Shown piece after piece: positions 5,050 to 11,378 of a DNA stretch of 28,942 nucleotides. The translations under genes were made by a program, and so were the position numbers. Source of the stretch: a virus; IMG/VR virus record IMGVR_UViG_3300043444_000198, positions 1 through 28,942 of that record; one strand, 5' to 3'. Numbering within the stretch: position 1 is the first letter of the stretch; every line of letters begins with the position of its first letter. A model generated the notes under the pieces. It was not told where the DNA came from, searched no databases, and saw only the letters and a list, made by a program, of their open reading frames with translations.

Positions 5050-7445
5050 CCCTTCGCTTGTTCATTAAGTTCATCCCAAATATCATCAGCTTCTGGAGTC
5101 GGTTTGGGAGTTCCCGAATCAAGAATGAAGTATCTGCCGTTGTGATTGCGTCCTTTGGTGATGTTGTATCCCTTATAGTCGGCATACGACTGCACCCATT
5201 TAAGGAATCTGCGTGGCTCGAGCTCCTTGAATGAGGTGAATTCCGATGTGAATTCTTGAATCTTGCTTCCGTTGTAGTAGTAAACATCGAGAGCGATGTT
5301 GCCTTCTTCAGCCCAATCAAAGAAGTCCTTGCACGTTGCCTGGATGAGTCGCTTGGCATCTGCGTTGATGCTGATGGCTTTCATCAATCCATTTGTCAGG
5401 TACTTTTGGAGGTTCTTCACCATGTAGTTATCGAACTTCAACCAATCTTCATCGGTCCAAGAGTCGAATAATAATCGACCATACTCATCGAGTGGGCTGC
5501 GCTTGCTGTGAAAGTACTGATAGAACTCCAGCTCATGCCTTCTGCGATCATGAGAAGAGCCAGCACCACTGATGACATAGTTGGTTGTGATGACAATCTT
5601 TGGTGAGCGGTTGAATGGAATAAATATCTCATCCTTATTCTTGCGGTTGACAGTGATTCCCTCGGTGATGAGGCTGAATAGTTGCTCGAAGTCGAATGCT
5701 TTACGCACGTCATCGAATGCAAGAATCTGCGTGTCCAGGTTGACTCGCTGATAAACGAAATCAGACTTCGATGGATTGAAGCTCTTGCCATCTATCTTGA
5801 CCACTCTGCGCAGATTACCGAGTGCTGCCAACATGAGTGACTTGCCTGACCCTCCATTCGGGTTGTCATCGATTTCTTGGTCATTGAAGATGATTGCTTT
5901 CTGGTCAGTCTTGTCTTTGAAGGTGTGCATCAAGTATCCGAGTGTTGTCTCAAGGGCATCCACTCTGCCGCTGTCATCTGCTGAGACCTTGCTGACGAAA
6001 TCTTGAAAGTCATTGGTGCAGTCATCCAGTAGAGTGAAATCTCGCTCGATGATTTGATTCTCCCAGATGTAGCCATCCACATCGATGTAGCTCTTGAGCT
6101 CCACTTTGCTCTTGGATATCTTAGCCACTCCATTCTTGAATGGGATGTACGATGCATCCTTGCTATCCTGGAGCATCAGTATGTTGATGCTGTCAATCAT
6201 ATTGATGAAGTTCTCATTGAATAGGAATGCATTTCTGGAGCAGTAGTTCCATACATCCATTTCCCCCTTGCTTTGGAGATAGTTCAGCACAAAGTCCTTG
6301 ATTTGTTCTGCTGAGGATATTCGAACCTTGTTCTCTTTGACTCTTACAAAGGTTGGCTTCTCAGCGTTCTCAGGATAATACTTATTGAATCCATTCTTGA
6401 CCAAGAATTCAGCGTAATTGGATGGCTGAATTGTTATCTTTCCATTCTCATTGACTGACCAAAAGATGTCATCGCCAGTTTGAATCTCTTTTTTGATATC
6501 CTCAATGACATCCTCTCGCACATTCAGCTGCTTCTTGATATCATCGTCAGGGATGCCGCTCTTGAGCTTCTGACGCACCCTTTGAAAGGTATCTTTATCC
6601 TCAAAGTATTTGATGCCGTAGGAGGCTTTTTTGTAAGCCGAGCGAATGGTTGTTACCATCTCTTGCTCACTGAAGCTGGTGCCTTGAGCATACCTGGTGT
6701 ATATGTACTGTTCTGCTGTATCCTTACTGATTCCATACTCGCAGAGCACAGCTGCCAATTTGAACACGAATTCATTGCGACTACCCTCCACAAACTGACA
6801 GCCATGGTCGAATCGCTCAATCAAGTTGATGATTTTGTCCTCATCGGATAGGATGCAGATGGGAGTGCGCTCAGTGTAGCTGAAGCCTTGGTCTTGCTCG
6901 ATGCCTTCGAATACTTGGCAGAACTCATTGAAGTAGATGTCTGGGTCGTATGACTCGAAGCACACCCGGCTGACGTTGCTGTTCTTGGTATCGAAGTATT
7001 CGCTGTCGAAGTACTTGCCGAATGCAGTGAATCTGCGCTTGTGCTCAACCTTGTCAGACTTTGGAATTCTGATGACAGCTTTCAAGCCATTGCCACTGGG
7101 AGAGGTGAACACCATCATCACATGGGGGTCAGCAATCAGCCGCTTCCGTTCCTCCATCATCAGCTTCTTTGTTGGATATTGGTCGAAGTCCAGGATGCAC
7201 AGACCTGAATGCTCAACCAGACTGCTGTCGTTTCTCTCGGTGAAGGTACCATTGAACATGATGGCATTGAGTGATGACTTGAGGCGGTCATGCTCGGGGT
7301 CAGCCTTCTCAAGTGATCGTATGGTTGTGACCTTTTTGATGAGCTCAGGATTGCCGAGTCTGATGCGGTTGTATACCTCTTGAATGGACAGTTCAAAAGG
7401 TGTCTCTTTGATGTTAAAGAGTGATTTAAAGATTGAAACTTTCAT
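5046..7445 (-). CDS. Primase-helicase: BT4734-type primase domain fused to SF3/D5-like helicase
   Basis: A 799-aa replicative protein. The N-terminal part (about 1-180) has LCILDFDQY (83-90, metal-binding Asp pair) and VFTSPSGNGLKAVIRIP (112-128), typical of the BT4734/BF3469-like primase-polymerase domain of Bacteroidetes elements. Residues 200-280 look like a primase C-terminal helical domain. The C-terminal part is an SF3-type helicase: Walker A GGSGKS (531-536), Walker B ILAFDD (574-579), motif C PKIVITTNY (615-623) and a likely arginine finger in RRRHE (634-638). It would prime and unwind at the phage origin while host polymerase III extends. It has its own early-type promoter, and the GTGACGAT repeats lie directly upstream. 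Confidence 0.9.
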   Translation of the reverse strand: MKVSIFKSLFNIKETPFELSIQEVYNRIRLGNPELIKKVTTIRSLEKADPEHDRLKSSLNAIMFNGTFTERNDSSLVEHSGLCILDFDQYPTKKLMMEERKRLIADPHVMMVFTSPSGNGLKAVIRIPKSDKVEHKRRFTAFGKYFDSEYFDTKNSNVSRVCFESYDPDIYFNEFCQVFEGIEQDQGFSYTERTPICILSDEDKIINLIERFDHGCQFVEGSRNEFVFKLAAVLCEYGISKDTAEQYIYTRYAQGTSFSEQEMVTTIRSAYKKASYGIKYFEDKDTFQRVRQKLKSGIPDDDIKKQLNVREDVIEDIKKEIQTGDDIFWSVNENGKITIQPSNYAEFLVKNGFNKYYPENAEKPTFVRVKENKVRISSAEQIKDFVLNYLQSKGEMDVWNYCSRNAFLFNENFINMIDSINILMLQDSKDASYIPFKNGVAKISKSKVELKSYIDVDGYIWENQIIERDFTLLDDCTNDFQDFVSKVSADDSGRVDALETTLGYLMHTFKDKTDQKAIIFNDQEIDDNPNGGSGKSLMLAALGNLRRVVKIDGKSFNPSKSDFVYQRVNLDTQILAFDDVRKAFDFEQLFSLITEGITVNRKNKDEIFIPFNRSPKIVITTNYVISGAGSSHDRRRHELEFYQYFHSKRSPLDEYGRLLFDSWTDEDWLKFDNYMVKNLQKYLTNGLMKAISINADAKRLIQATCKDFFDWAEEGNIALDVYYYNGSKIQEFTSEFTSFKELEPRRFLKWVQSYADYKGYNITKGRNHNGRYFILDSGTPKPTPEADDIWDELNEQAKG

Positions 7446-7466
7446 AAAATGTTGTTTTGTGGGGTG

Positions 7467-7478
7467 TAAATATACGCA
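7467..7478 (-). promoter_or_regulatory. Early promoter core for primase-helicase gene
   Basis: On the minus strand TGCGTATATTTA, the same core as at the ERF promoter, 23 nt before the primase start codon (counted from the TGCGTATATT core). The TATATTTA part matches a Bacteroidetes -7 element in 7 of 8 positions. No good TTTG -33 element is visible; instead GTGACGAT repeats lie directly upstream, so a bound protein may replace or block it. Confidence 0.6.
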
Positions 7479-7480
7479 TT

Positions 7481-7595
7481 TCGTGACGATGTGTGGGCGA
7501 TTATGACGATTCGTGACGCAAATTAAAAGCTATCGTCACGCTTCTATCCTTTACTGGTATTGACTTTGAGCGAAAGCGTGACGATGTGACGATAG
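7481..7595. other. Candidate replication origin: GTGACGAT repeat cluster
   Basis: This intergenic stretch holds repeats of GTGACGAT or close variants: 7483-7490, 7503-7510 (ATGACGAT), 7513-7519 (GTGACGC), 7531-7540 (inverted), 7578-7585 and 7586-7593. The copies at 7532-7543 and 7574-7585 form a perfect 12-bp inverted repeat (ATCGTCACGCTT / AAGCGTGACGAT). T-rich DNA follows at 7596-7622. Repeats next to an AT-rich patch, flanked by a DnaA-like gene and a primase-helicase gene, are what a phage origin looks like. The repeats could also be operators of the primase promoter. Bases 7596-7658 show no ORF. Confidence 0.5.
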
Positions 7596-7658
7596 AAAAA
7601 CTTTTTTTCAATTGGTTTTTTTGGTGCCTATCTCCTACTCGGTATAATAGAGCGATTG

Positions 7659-8063
7659 TCATTCCGTCACACCATAAAAGCCTTTTTTGATGTCACGCTG
7701 TATGATTCGCATCTGATAAAATGAATCACATTCCATCACATCGTGAATGATATTTCTGTTGATAGGATAATTTATAGCGGTATAGTTCTCAAATTTTTGG
7801 CGCAGCTCATCGGTCACCTTGAGAAACATCCTATCCTTTTTCAACCATTCAGCTTGTTGCACTCCATAAATAACTGTGCAGTGCTTTAGACCAAATAAAT
7901 CACCAATTTCTTCAAAGGTCAATTTATGTTCCCTTAAGAAATTCATTAGATAGTATTTCTGATACACTTTTATTCTGATTCGATTATCCCCTCCATGGCG
8001 ATATGCCAGATCTCTTGTTTCAATTTCTTCCTTTACCTGGTCAATTAGTTCTTGTATTGTCAT
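7659..8063 (-). CDS. DnaA domain IV-like DNA-binding protein (probable replication initiator)
   Basis: A 134-aa protein with start MTIQELIDQV at 8063; the ATG at 8087 lies inside the preceding gene. Residues 34-92 resemble DnaA domain IV. VYQKYYLMNFLREHKLTFEEIGDLFGLKHCTVIYGV holds the helix-turn-helix and the DnaA-signature-like LKHCTVIYG (59-67), followed by WLKKDRMFLKVTDELRQKF. No AAA+ domain is present, so it binds DNA but would not itself form the DnaA filament. It could bind the adjacent GTGACGAT repeats and recruit the primase-helicase or host DnaA. The C-terminal 40 residues are unfamiliar. Confidence 0.68.
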   Translation of the reverse strand: MTIQELIDQVKEEIETRDLAYRHGGDNRIRIKVYQKYYLMNFLREHKLTFEEIGDLFGLKHCTVIYGVQQAEWLKKDRMFLKVTDELRQKFENYTAINYPINRNIIHDVMECDSFYQMRIIQRDIKKGFYGVTE

Positions 8064-8065
8064 TG

Positions 8066-8305
8066 TTAAAAGTTTTGCTCCACCCATTGGCGGAATGATT
8101 GTTGAATCTCGATTTGTTGCTGGAAGATATCCATGTTGCCACCTTCCAGTATGGCTGCATCCACTCGCTGAATCTCTTGCAGCAGCATGTTGGCCTTCTG
8201 CTTGATAACTCGCTTGAATACACCTTGATCGTTGAGGTCCTCTATGAAGTCACCGAGCACTGGAAGTACTCCGCATAGTGCGAGAAGTTTTTGTTGTTTG
8301 GTCAT
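8066..8305 (-). CDS. Hypothetical helical protein, 79 aa
   Basis: A 79-aa protein beginning MTKQQKLLALCGVLPVLGDF, predicted almost entirely helical with a heptad-like stretch at residues 29-76 (FKRVIKQKANMLLQEIQRVDAAI). LPVLGDFIEDLNDQGVFK is a distinctive N-terminal segment but I cannot name the family. It ends 2 nt before the DnaA-like gene and overlaps the gene before by 4 nt, so it is probably co-translated with the initiator and may be a partner of it. Confidence 0.68.
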   Translation of the reverse strand: MTKQQKLLALCGVLPVLGDFIEDLNDQGVFKRVIKQKANMLLQEIQRVDAAILEGGNMDIFQQQIEIQQSFRQWVEQNF

Positions 8306-8484
8306 TTTATTGCCTCCTCGAATTCTTCTTTTGTTACTGATTTGACATCAAATTGTCTCTCATTGGTTGTGATGTTTACTGAAAAATAGTCATCATTTTT
8401 CTTGAGTATTTTGCAATACTCCTCAGCTAAATCATAATATGCGTGATAGCAATCAATCAATATGTATCTTCTTTCTCTTTTCAT
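8302..8484 (-). CDS. Hypothetical protein, 60 aa
   Basis: A 60-aa ORF beginning MKRERRYILIDCYHAYYDLAEEYCKI and ending TKEEFEEAIK. The strand-helix-strand-strand order (RYILIDC, DLAEEYCKIL, YFSVNIT, QFDVKSV) suggests a small alpha/beta protein. It overlaps both neighbours by 4 nt. No family recognised. Confidence 0.6.
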   Translation of the reverse strand: MKRERRYILIDCYHAYYDLAEEYCKILKKNDDYFSVNITTNERQFDVKSVTKEEFEEAIK

Positions 8485-8627
8485 ACCGGTGTCACTTTGA
8501 ATTTTCCATCATTATAGCGACCCGTCTCTATCAGGTCCATCTTTTTCCAGTATGCCAATGACTTGCTGGTGAATATCCACTCTTGCACGACTGCGAGCCC
8601 GATGTGGTAGGTGAGTTTGAATCTCAT
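8481..8627 (-). CDS. Hypothetical protein, 48 aa
   Basis: A short ORF beginning MRFKLTYHIGLAVVQEWIFTS and ending KFKVTPV. ATGA overlaps at both its start (with the 62-aa gene) and its stop (with the 60-aa gene) close a gap of about 140 nt in an otherwise gapless operon, which supports it as a real gene. Mixed strand content with two basic stretches; function unknown. Confidence 0.58.
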   Translation of the reverse strand: MRFKLTYHIGLAVVQEWIFTSKSLAYWKKMDLIETGRYNDGKFKVTPV

Positions 8628-8812
8628 AATGTTATTAATACGTTTTTTTCTTCACTTATTTCTATCTCATAGTGCACAGATTCATTAACACCCTCACAGA
8701 GTTGATACAAATGCCCGTGCTCAGTTATTCTGATTTGAGTTACTATTCTTTCAAGTTGCCTTTCATCCGTTTTTAAGTAGACTATTTGACCAATTTTGTA
8801 TTTAAATTTCAT
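8624..8812 (-). CDS. Hypothetical SH3/KOW-like small protein, 62 aa
   Basis: A 62-aa ORF beginning MKFKYKIGQIVYLKTDERQLERIVTQIRI. The pattern KIGQIVYLKTD ... RIVTQIRITEHGHLYQL ... HYEIEIS is that of short SH3/KOW-type beta barrels often found as single genes in phage early regions. Overlaps both neighbours by 4 nt; AT-rich. No specific role can be given. Confidence 0.62.
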   Translation of the reverse strand: MKFKYKIGQIVYLKTDERQLERIVTQIRITEHGHLYQLCEGVNESVHYEIEISEEKNVLITL

Positions 8813-9027
8813 AGCTTTTCTAATTCTTGTTTAACTTCTTGCCAATAGCCATAAAATTCATCACAATCTTCTTCAAAAATAGGTAAGTCCATTTCTAATA
8901 TCTCATCAACTGCAATCAACGCACATTGCTTTGCAGTCATTTTATGCCACCATCCATTAAACATTTTATGTGTTTTTACTTTTAAGTATCTTAATAATAA
9001 CTCTTCTGCTTTTTCTTTCGGTGTCAT
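8809..9027 (-). CDS. Hypothetical protein, 72 aa
   Basis: A 72-aa helical protein beginning MTPKEKAEELLLRYLKVKTHK and ending QEVKQELEKL. The motif MTAKQCALIAVDEILEM and the YWQEVKQELEKL end recur in small early proteins of Bacteroidetes phages as I recall them; function is not known. AT-rich. It overlaps the next gene by 4 nt. Confidence 0.62.
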   Translation of the reverse strand: MTPKEKAEELLLRYLKVKTHKMFNGWWHKMTAKQCALIAVDEILEMDLPIFEEDCDEFYGYWQEVKQELEKL

Positions 9028-9131
9028 ATCTCTTGCATTTTGATTTCACAAATTCGGTTGTATAAGTCGTGGTTGAATGATGTCCAGAATCGGTCAACCT
9101 GGTACTTGTTAAATGAACCAACCAAGTTCAT
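9024..9131 (-). CDS. Possible very small ORF, 35 aa
   Basis: Beginning MNLVGSFNKYQVDRFW and ending CEIKMQEI, this ORF fills the only gap between the 98-aa and 72-aa genes. Its stop overlaps the next ATG by 4 nt, as is the rule in this operon. Its first 8 codons overlap the end of the 98-aa gene, and an alternative start two codons earlier (9137) exists. The longer same-frame ORF up to 9323 would be a shadow of the 98-aa gene. The coding call rests on operon geometry only. Confidence 0.38.
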   Translation of the reverse strand: MNLVGSFNKYQVDRFWTSFNHDLYNRICEIKMQEI

Positions 9132-9405
9132 TCTCATTGATGGCTTCGATGTATCTATATTCGAAGAGGCATTCTTCATGCATTTTTTCGAGGTACGCAT
9201 CGCATTCTTTAGTGTCTCGGATAGTGAGTTTTTCATTGTATTCTTTTTTAGTTGTTTTGTAATCGTCATAGTATTCTCCAAACTTGAGCTCGTATTCAGC
9301 AATGTGCTCGTGAGTTTCTTCATCTCTCATTCGCACAGTCAGCATCACATAGTTAACGTCTCCAGGATTGTAGAACTCGAAGTCATAGATTTCTGGTGAT
9401 ATCAT
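9109..9405 (-). CDS. Acidic hypothetical protein, 98 aa
   Basis: A 98-aa protein beginning MISPEIYDFEFYNPGDVNYVML, strongly acidic, with an N-terminal beta segment (DVNYVMLTVRMRDEE) and a long charged helix ending ENELGWFI. Its start overlaps the stop of the preceding membrane protein by 4 nt. A competing ORF in another frame over the same bases has low-complexity Thr/Ser/Asn content and is rejected. Acidic early phage proteins of this size can be inhibitors of host proteins or DNA mimics; that is only a possibility. Confidence 0.62.
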   Translation of the reverse strand: MISPEIYDFEFYNPGDVNYVMLTVRMRDEETHEHIAEYELKFGEYYDDYKTTKKEYNEKLTIRDTKECDAYLEKMHEECLFEYRYIEAINENELGWFI

Positions 9406-9632
9406 TGCTTTCCGTATTTATCGTTATACACATGGTTGACATACTTATCAAATGAAGCTGGCAGCTCGTAGCTCTTCTCATGATAGATTTGTTGGTCGAT
9501 GGTTGGGTGGTCCATCACTGGTCTTGATACGGTTGTGGAAAGCCAGAATAGGAATGCGAGTCCAGCTACCATCACAGCGGCACCACCAAGGGTGTCACGT
9601 TGGTCTTGTGTTAGGTTCTTAATTGTTTTCAT
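9402..9632 (-). CDS. Small single-pass membrane protein, 76 aa
   Basis: A 76-aa protein with a hydrophilic N-terminus (MKTIKNLTQDQRDTLG), one hydrophobic helix (17-35, GAAVMVAGLAFLFWLSTTV) and a polar C-terminal half rich in Tyr, His and Lys. The topology cannot be fixed; the C-terminal part probably faces the periplasm. It overlaps the first early gene by 14 nt and is the second gene of the early transcript, so it may act on the host envelope soon after infection. Confidence 0.62.
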   Translation of the reverse strand: MKTIKNLTQDQRDTLGGAAVMVAGLAFLFWLSTTVSRPVMDHPTIDQQIYHEKSYELPASFDKYVNHVYNDKYGKQ

Positions 9633-9795
9633 TTTCTTCGATTGTTTCTAATAAATTTAAAACTGAGCCCCAAGCACCAAAAGAAAAACGAGTGTGCTTG
9701 TGTTCTACGCCGTATTGCATTTCGCAATGTTTGAAATCAGCATACAATTCTTTTTCTTTGCTGCGGATTAGGTCTAAAATTTGTTGTTTGTCCAT
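9619..9795 (-). CDS. First early gene, hypothetical protein, 58 aa
   Basis: A 58-aa ORF starting MDKQQILDLIRSKEKELYADF and ending LETIEENENN. It is mainly helical, with a central FSFGAWGSVLNLL segment. It is the first gene after the early promoter core at 9819-9828 (23-nt spacing), with the A-rich leader AACAATTTATTATG. First early genes are usually host-takeover or regulatory proteins; no family is recognised. Its stop lies inside the start of the membrane protein gene. Confidence 0.62.
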   Translation of the reverse strand: MDKQQILDLIRSKEKELYADFKHCEMQYGVEHKHTRFSFGAWGSVLNLLETIEENENN

Positions 9796-9816
9796 AATAA
9801 ATTGTTTTTGTTTCTG

Positions 9817-9828
9817 CGAATATACGCA
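9817..9828 (-). promoter_or_regulatory. Leading early promoter core
   Basis: On the minus strand TGCGTATATTCG, in which TATATTCG matches TAnnTTTG in 7 of 8 positions. The TGCGTATATT core ends 23 nt before the first early start codon, the same spacing as at the primase gene. It is probably the main promoter for early transcription. Confidence 0.6.
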
Positions 9829-9845
9829 ACATTTGCAAATATGTT
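9828..9845. promoter_or_regulatory. Operator-like palindrome at early promoter
   Basis: AACATTTGCAAATATGTT is an inverted repeat with one extra base: arms AACAT and ATGTT around the perfect 8-bp palindrome TTTGCAAA. It lies directly upstream of the early promoter core, where a -33 element would be, so a bound regulator would control early transcription. Possible binders include the small HTH protein at 2590-2799; this is speculation. Confidence 0.42.
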
Positions 9846-9926
9846 CACTTTTCTAAACATTTTTTTTATTTTTTTTCACATTTATTTTTTGAACGTAAGG
9901 CTTTACCCTTATTTTGTAACATAACG
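9846..9926. other. AT-rich non-coding tract
   Basis: No ORF. A run of T-rich DNA (9859-9890 is almost only T and A, with long T tracts) lies between the operator-like palindrome and the tandem repeats. It may be bent or easily melted DNA serving an origin or a promoter. It ends with an imperfect palindrome GTAAGGCTTTAC (9895-9906). Confidence 0.5.
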
Positions 9927-10022
9927 TACCCTATAAGGTACAAAACACCACTTTAAAGTGCGTTTTAATACCCGTTAAGGTGTAAAAATTCAACTATAAA
10001 GTCGGTTTATGTCCGATTAGGT
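9927..10022. repeat. 42-bp tandem repeat carrying alternating short palindromes
   Basis: Two full copies (9927-9968 and 9969-10010) and part of a third (from 10011) of a 42-bp unit. Each unit has a 12-bp palindrome of type ACCCnnTAAGGT (9928-9939, 9970-9981, 10011-10022 as GTCCGATTAGGT) and a 10-bp palindrome of type ACTwTAAAGT (9950-9959, 9993-10002). Centres are 21, 21, 22 and 19 bp apart, about two helical turns, so the sites face the same side of the DNA. This looks like an operator array or iteron-type origin. Confidence 0.75.
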
Positions 10023-10036
10023 ATAGTATATTCAAC

Positions 10037-10060
10037 AAAAAAGGGAGCCCGAAAGCTCCC
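10037..10060 (-). terminator. Terminator at end of late transcript
   Basis: On the minus strand GGGAGC-TTTCGG-GCTCCC followed by TTTTTT: a perfect 6-bp GC-rich stem and a U run. It lies 33 nt after the metallophosphoesterase stop and closes the late operon just before the repeat array and early promoter, so it keeps late transcription out of the early region. Confidence 0.88.
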
Positions 10061-10092
10061 CTAAAACAACGTATTATGAATACGGCACTAAA

Positions 10093-10971
10093 TTACAAAG
10101 GAAATTTGATTGAGTCGATAGACTTGGCGGTTTTTTTCGCTCCATCCACATCATATCTTCCACACTCAATGGTAAGGATGCGCCCTCCAGTTGGCTTCAC
10201 TGGAGCACCACGCTCAACGTGCCATCCTTTGGACCCATCACCATACTCTTCCTTGTATGTGCCTGTGAGCATCATGTGAAGTTCTTTGTGATGATGGCGA
10301 TATCCCGTCTTTGAATGGAAGGTAATGGTATCACGCACATCATTTCGAGCTGCATTCTCGTGGATGTGTCCCATGGTGAACACATCAAAGTCCTCATACA
10401 TCTCCAAAGCACGAGTCAAGTTGATGGCACCACGGGTCACTATACCCCCTCCTCCCCATCCATGCATATATTTGATTTTGGTAGCCATCTGCACGTTTCC
10501 GTTGAATGTCTGACGAACAATCAGCCAACCACCATAGCCACCAGTGAACACATTGCTTCCAGCTTTGTAGTTGAGAAGGTCAACGAATCGCTGAAGGATA
10601 TCAGTCTCTTGATACTTAATGATTGCGGTCTCATGGTTGCCGTATCCGATTACCGTCAGGATGTGAGCATATGGTAGAAACCACTCAACAGCGGTCTCAA
10701 CCACACTATCCAGGTACTTTGCATTGTTGTGCTCTGGTCGGATGTCTGACTTGTTTCCTCTACGATCACCACGCCCTTGCATGAGGCAGAACATATCTCC
10801 ATTAATCATGACGGGAATGTTGTGCTCCAAACAATAGTCGAGGTCACGCTTGAGCAGCTTCCAATCGCTTTTTGGATTGTCCCAATGGACATCTGATAGC
10901 ATCGCTATCTTGACCAAGGTGCCATCGAGTTGAAGCTCGTGGATGTTCTTGGCGTGCTTTTTTAATATCAT
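10093..10971 (-). CDS. Calcineurin-like metallophosphoesterase
   Basis: A 292-aa protein with all motifs of the dinuclear metallophosphoesterase fold: SDVHW (26-30, D27 and H29), NGD (57-59), GNHE (111-114), H170 in YMHGWGG, and GHIH (201-204). The core is near full family length, with a glycine-rich C-terminal part (GTYKEEYGDGSKGWHVERGAP). It is cytoplasmic by lack of a signal peptide. Phage members may act on nucleic acid ends or cyclic nucleotides, but the substrate cannot be read from sequence. It is the last gene before the terminator, overlaps the spanin gene by 4 nt and is thus expressed late, which is unusual for a DNA repair nuclease and suggests a role in DNA processing for packaging or in counter-defence. 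Confidence 0.87.
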   Translation of the reverse strand: MILKKHAKNIHELQLDGTLVKIAMLSDVHWDNPKSDWKLLKRDLDYCLEHNIPVMINGDMFCLMQGRGDRRGNKSDIRPEHNNAKYLDSVVETAVEWFLPYAHILTVIGYGNHETAIIKYQETDILQRFVDLLNYKAGSNVFTGGYGGWLIVRQTFNGNVQMATKIKYMHGWGGGGIVTRGAINLTRALEMYEDFDVFTMGHIHENAARNDVRDTITFHSKTGYRHHHKELHMMLTGTYKEEYGDGSKGWHVERGAPVKPTGGRILTIECGRYDVDGAKKTAKSIDSIKFPL

Positions 10972-11378
10972 ATATTTGATTTAGAGTATCTGAACAGATA
11001 CATTGTTGCCATCCCAATCACAAAGCCGAGAATCAACACCCAAAATGCGGGCTTTTCTTTTTGTGATTTGTACTTTGCCACCTCAATCTTCTGCACCTGG
11101 CGAATGGTGTCACGCTTGAGCTTATAATGAATGCGCTCCTGGTACTTTGTCAAGGGCACAAAAGACGTCTTATAACGCACGATTGTGTCTTTGGTGGTGT
11201 GGTAGTACTCGTACACAATTTTGTTGTCTACAATCACGGGAAATGAGTCCACTGACGTGATGCGAATGGTGTCAGCCACGCTGTCGCAGCGATATCCTTT
11301 CTTGATTGCTTTGTTGAGGTGATAGTTGGCGGTGCAACTTGTCACAAGAATCAGTAAAATAAGTGACTTAAAATTCAT
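10968..11378 (-). CDS. Probable unimolecular spanin (lipoprotein with C-terminal TM helix)
   Basis: A 136-aa protein with an N-terminal lipoprotein signal (MNFKSLILLILVTSC, lipobox LVTSC with Cys 15) and a C-terminal membrane helix (about 111-129, FWVLILGFVIGMATMYLF). The middle is a periplasmic charged beta/coiled segment (DTIRITSVDSFPVIV ... KYQERIHYKLKRDTIRQVQKIE). An outer-membrane lipid anchor plus an inner-membrane helix in one chain is the defining layout of u-spanins, which fuse the two membranes at the end of lysis. It lies after holin and endolysin genes and overlaps the endolysin gene by 11 nt. An ordinary Rz1-like lipoprotein is the alternative. Confidence 0.72.
   Translation of the reverse strand: MNFKSLILLILVTSCTANYHLNKAIKKGYRCDSVADTIRITSVDSFPVIVDNKIVYEYYHTTKDTIVRYKTSFVPLTKYQERIHYKLKRDTIRQVQKIEVAKYKSQKEKPAFWVLILGFVIGMATMYLFRYSKSNI

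Noticed and set aside
6480-7383. Plus-strand ORFs of 123 and 148 aa inside the primase-helicase gene
   Set aside because: They lie fully antisense to conserved primase motifs, with no promoter or leader and no recognisable domain.
7446-7658. CRISPR-like array
   Set aside because: The repeats are only 8-12 bp, irregularly spaced and in both orientations, which fits origin iterons or operators rather than a CRISPR array.
9024-9323. 99-aa minus-strand ORF overlapping the 98-aa gene
   Set aside because: Its first two thirds are Thr/Ser/Asn/Met low-complexity sequence that is a frame shadow of the 98-aa gene. Only its last 35 codons outside that gene are kept as a possible small ORF.
10315-10677. 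120-aa plus-strand ORF
   Set aside because: Antisense to the metallophosphoesterase active-site region; no independent support.
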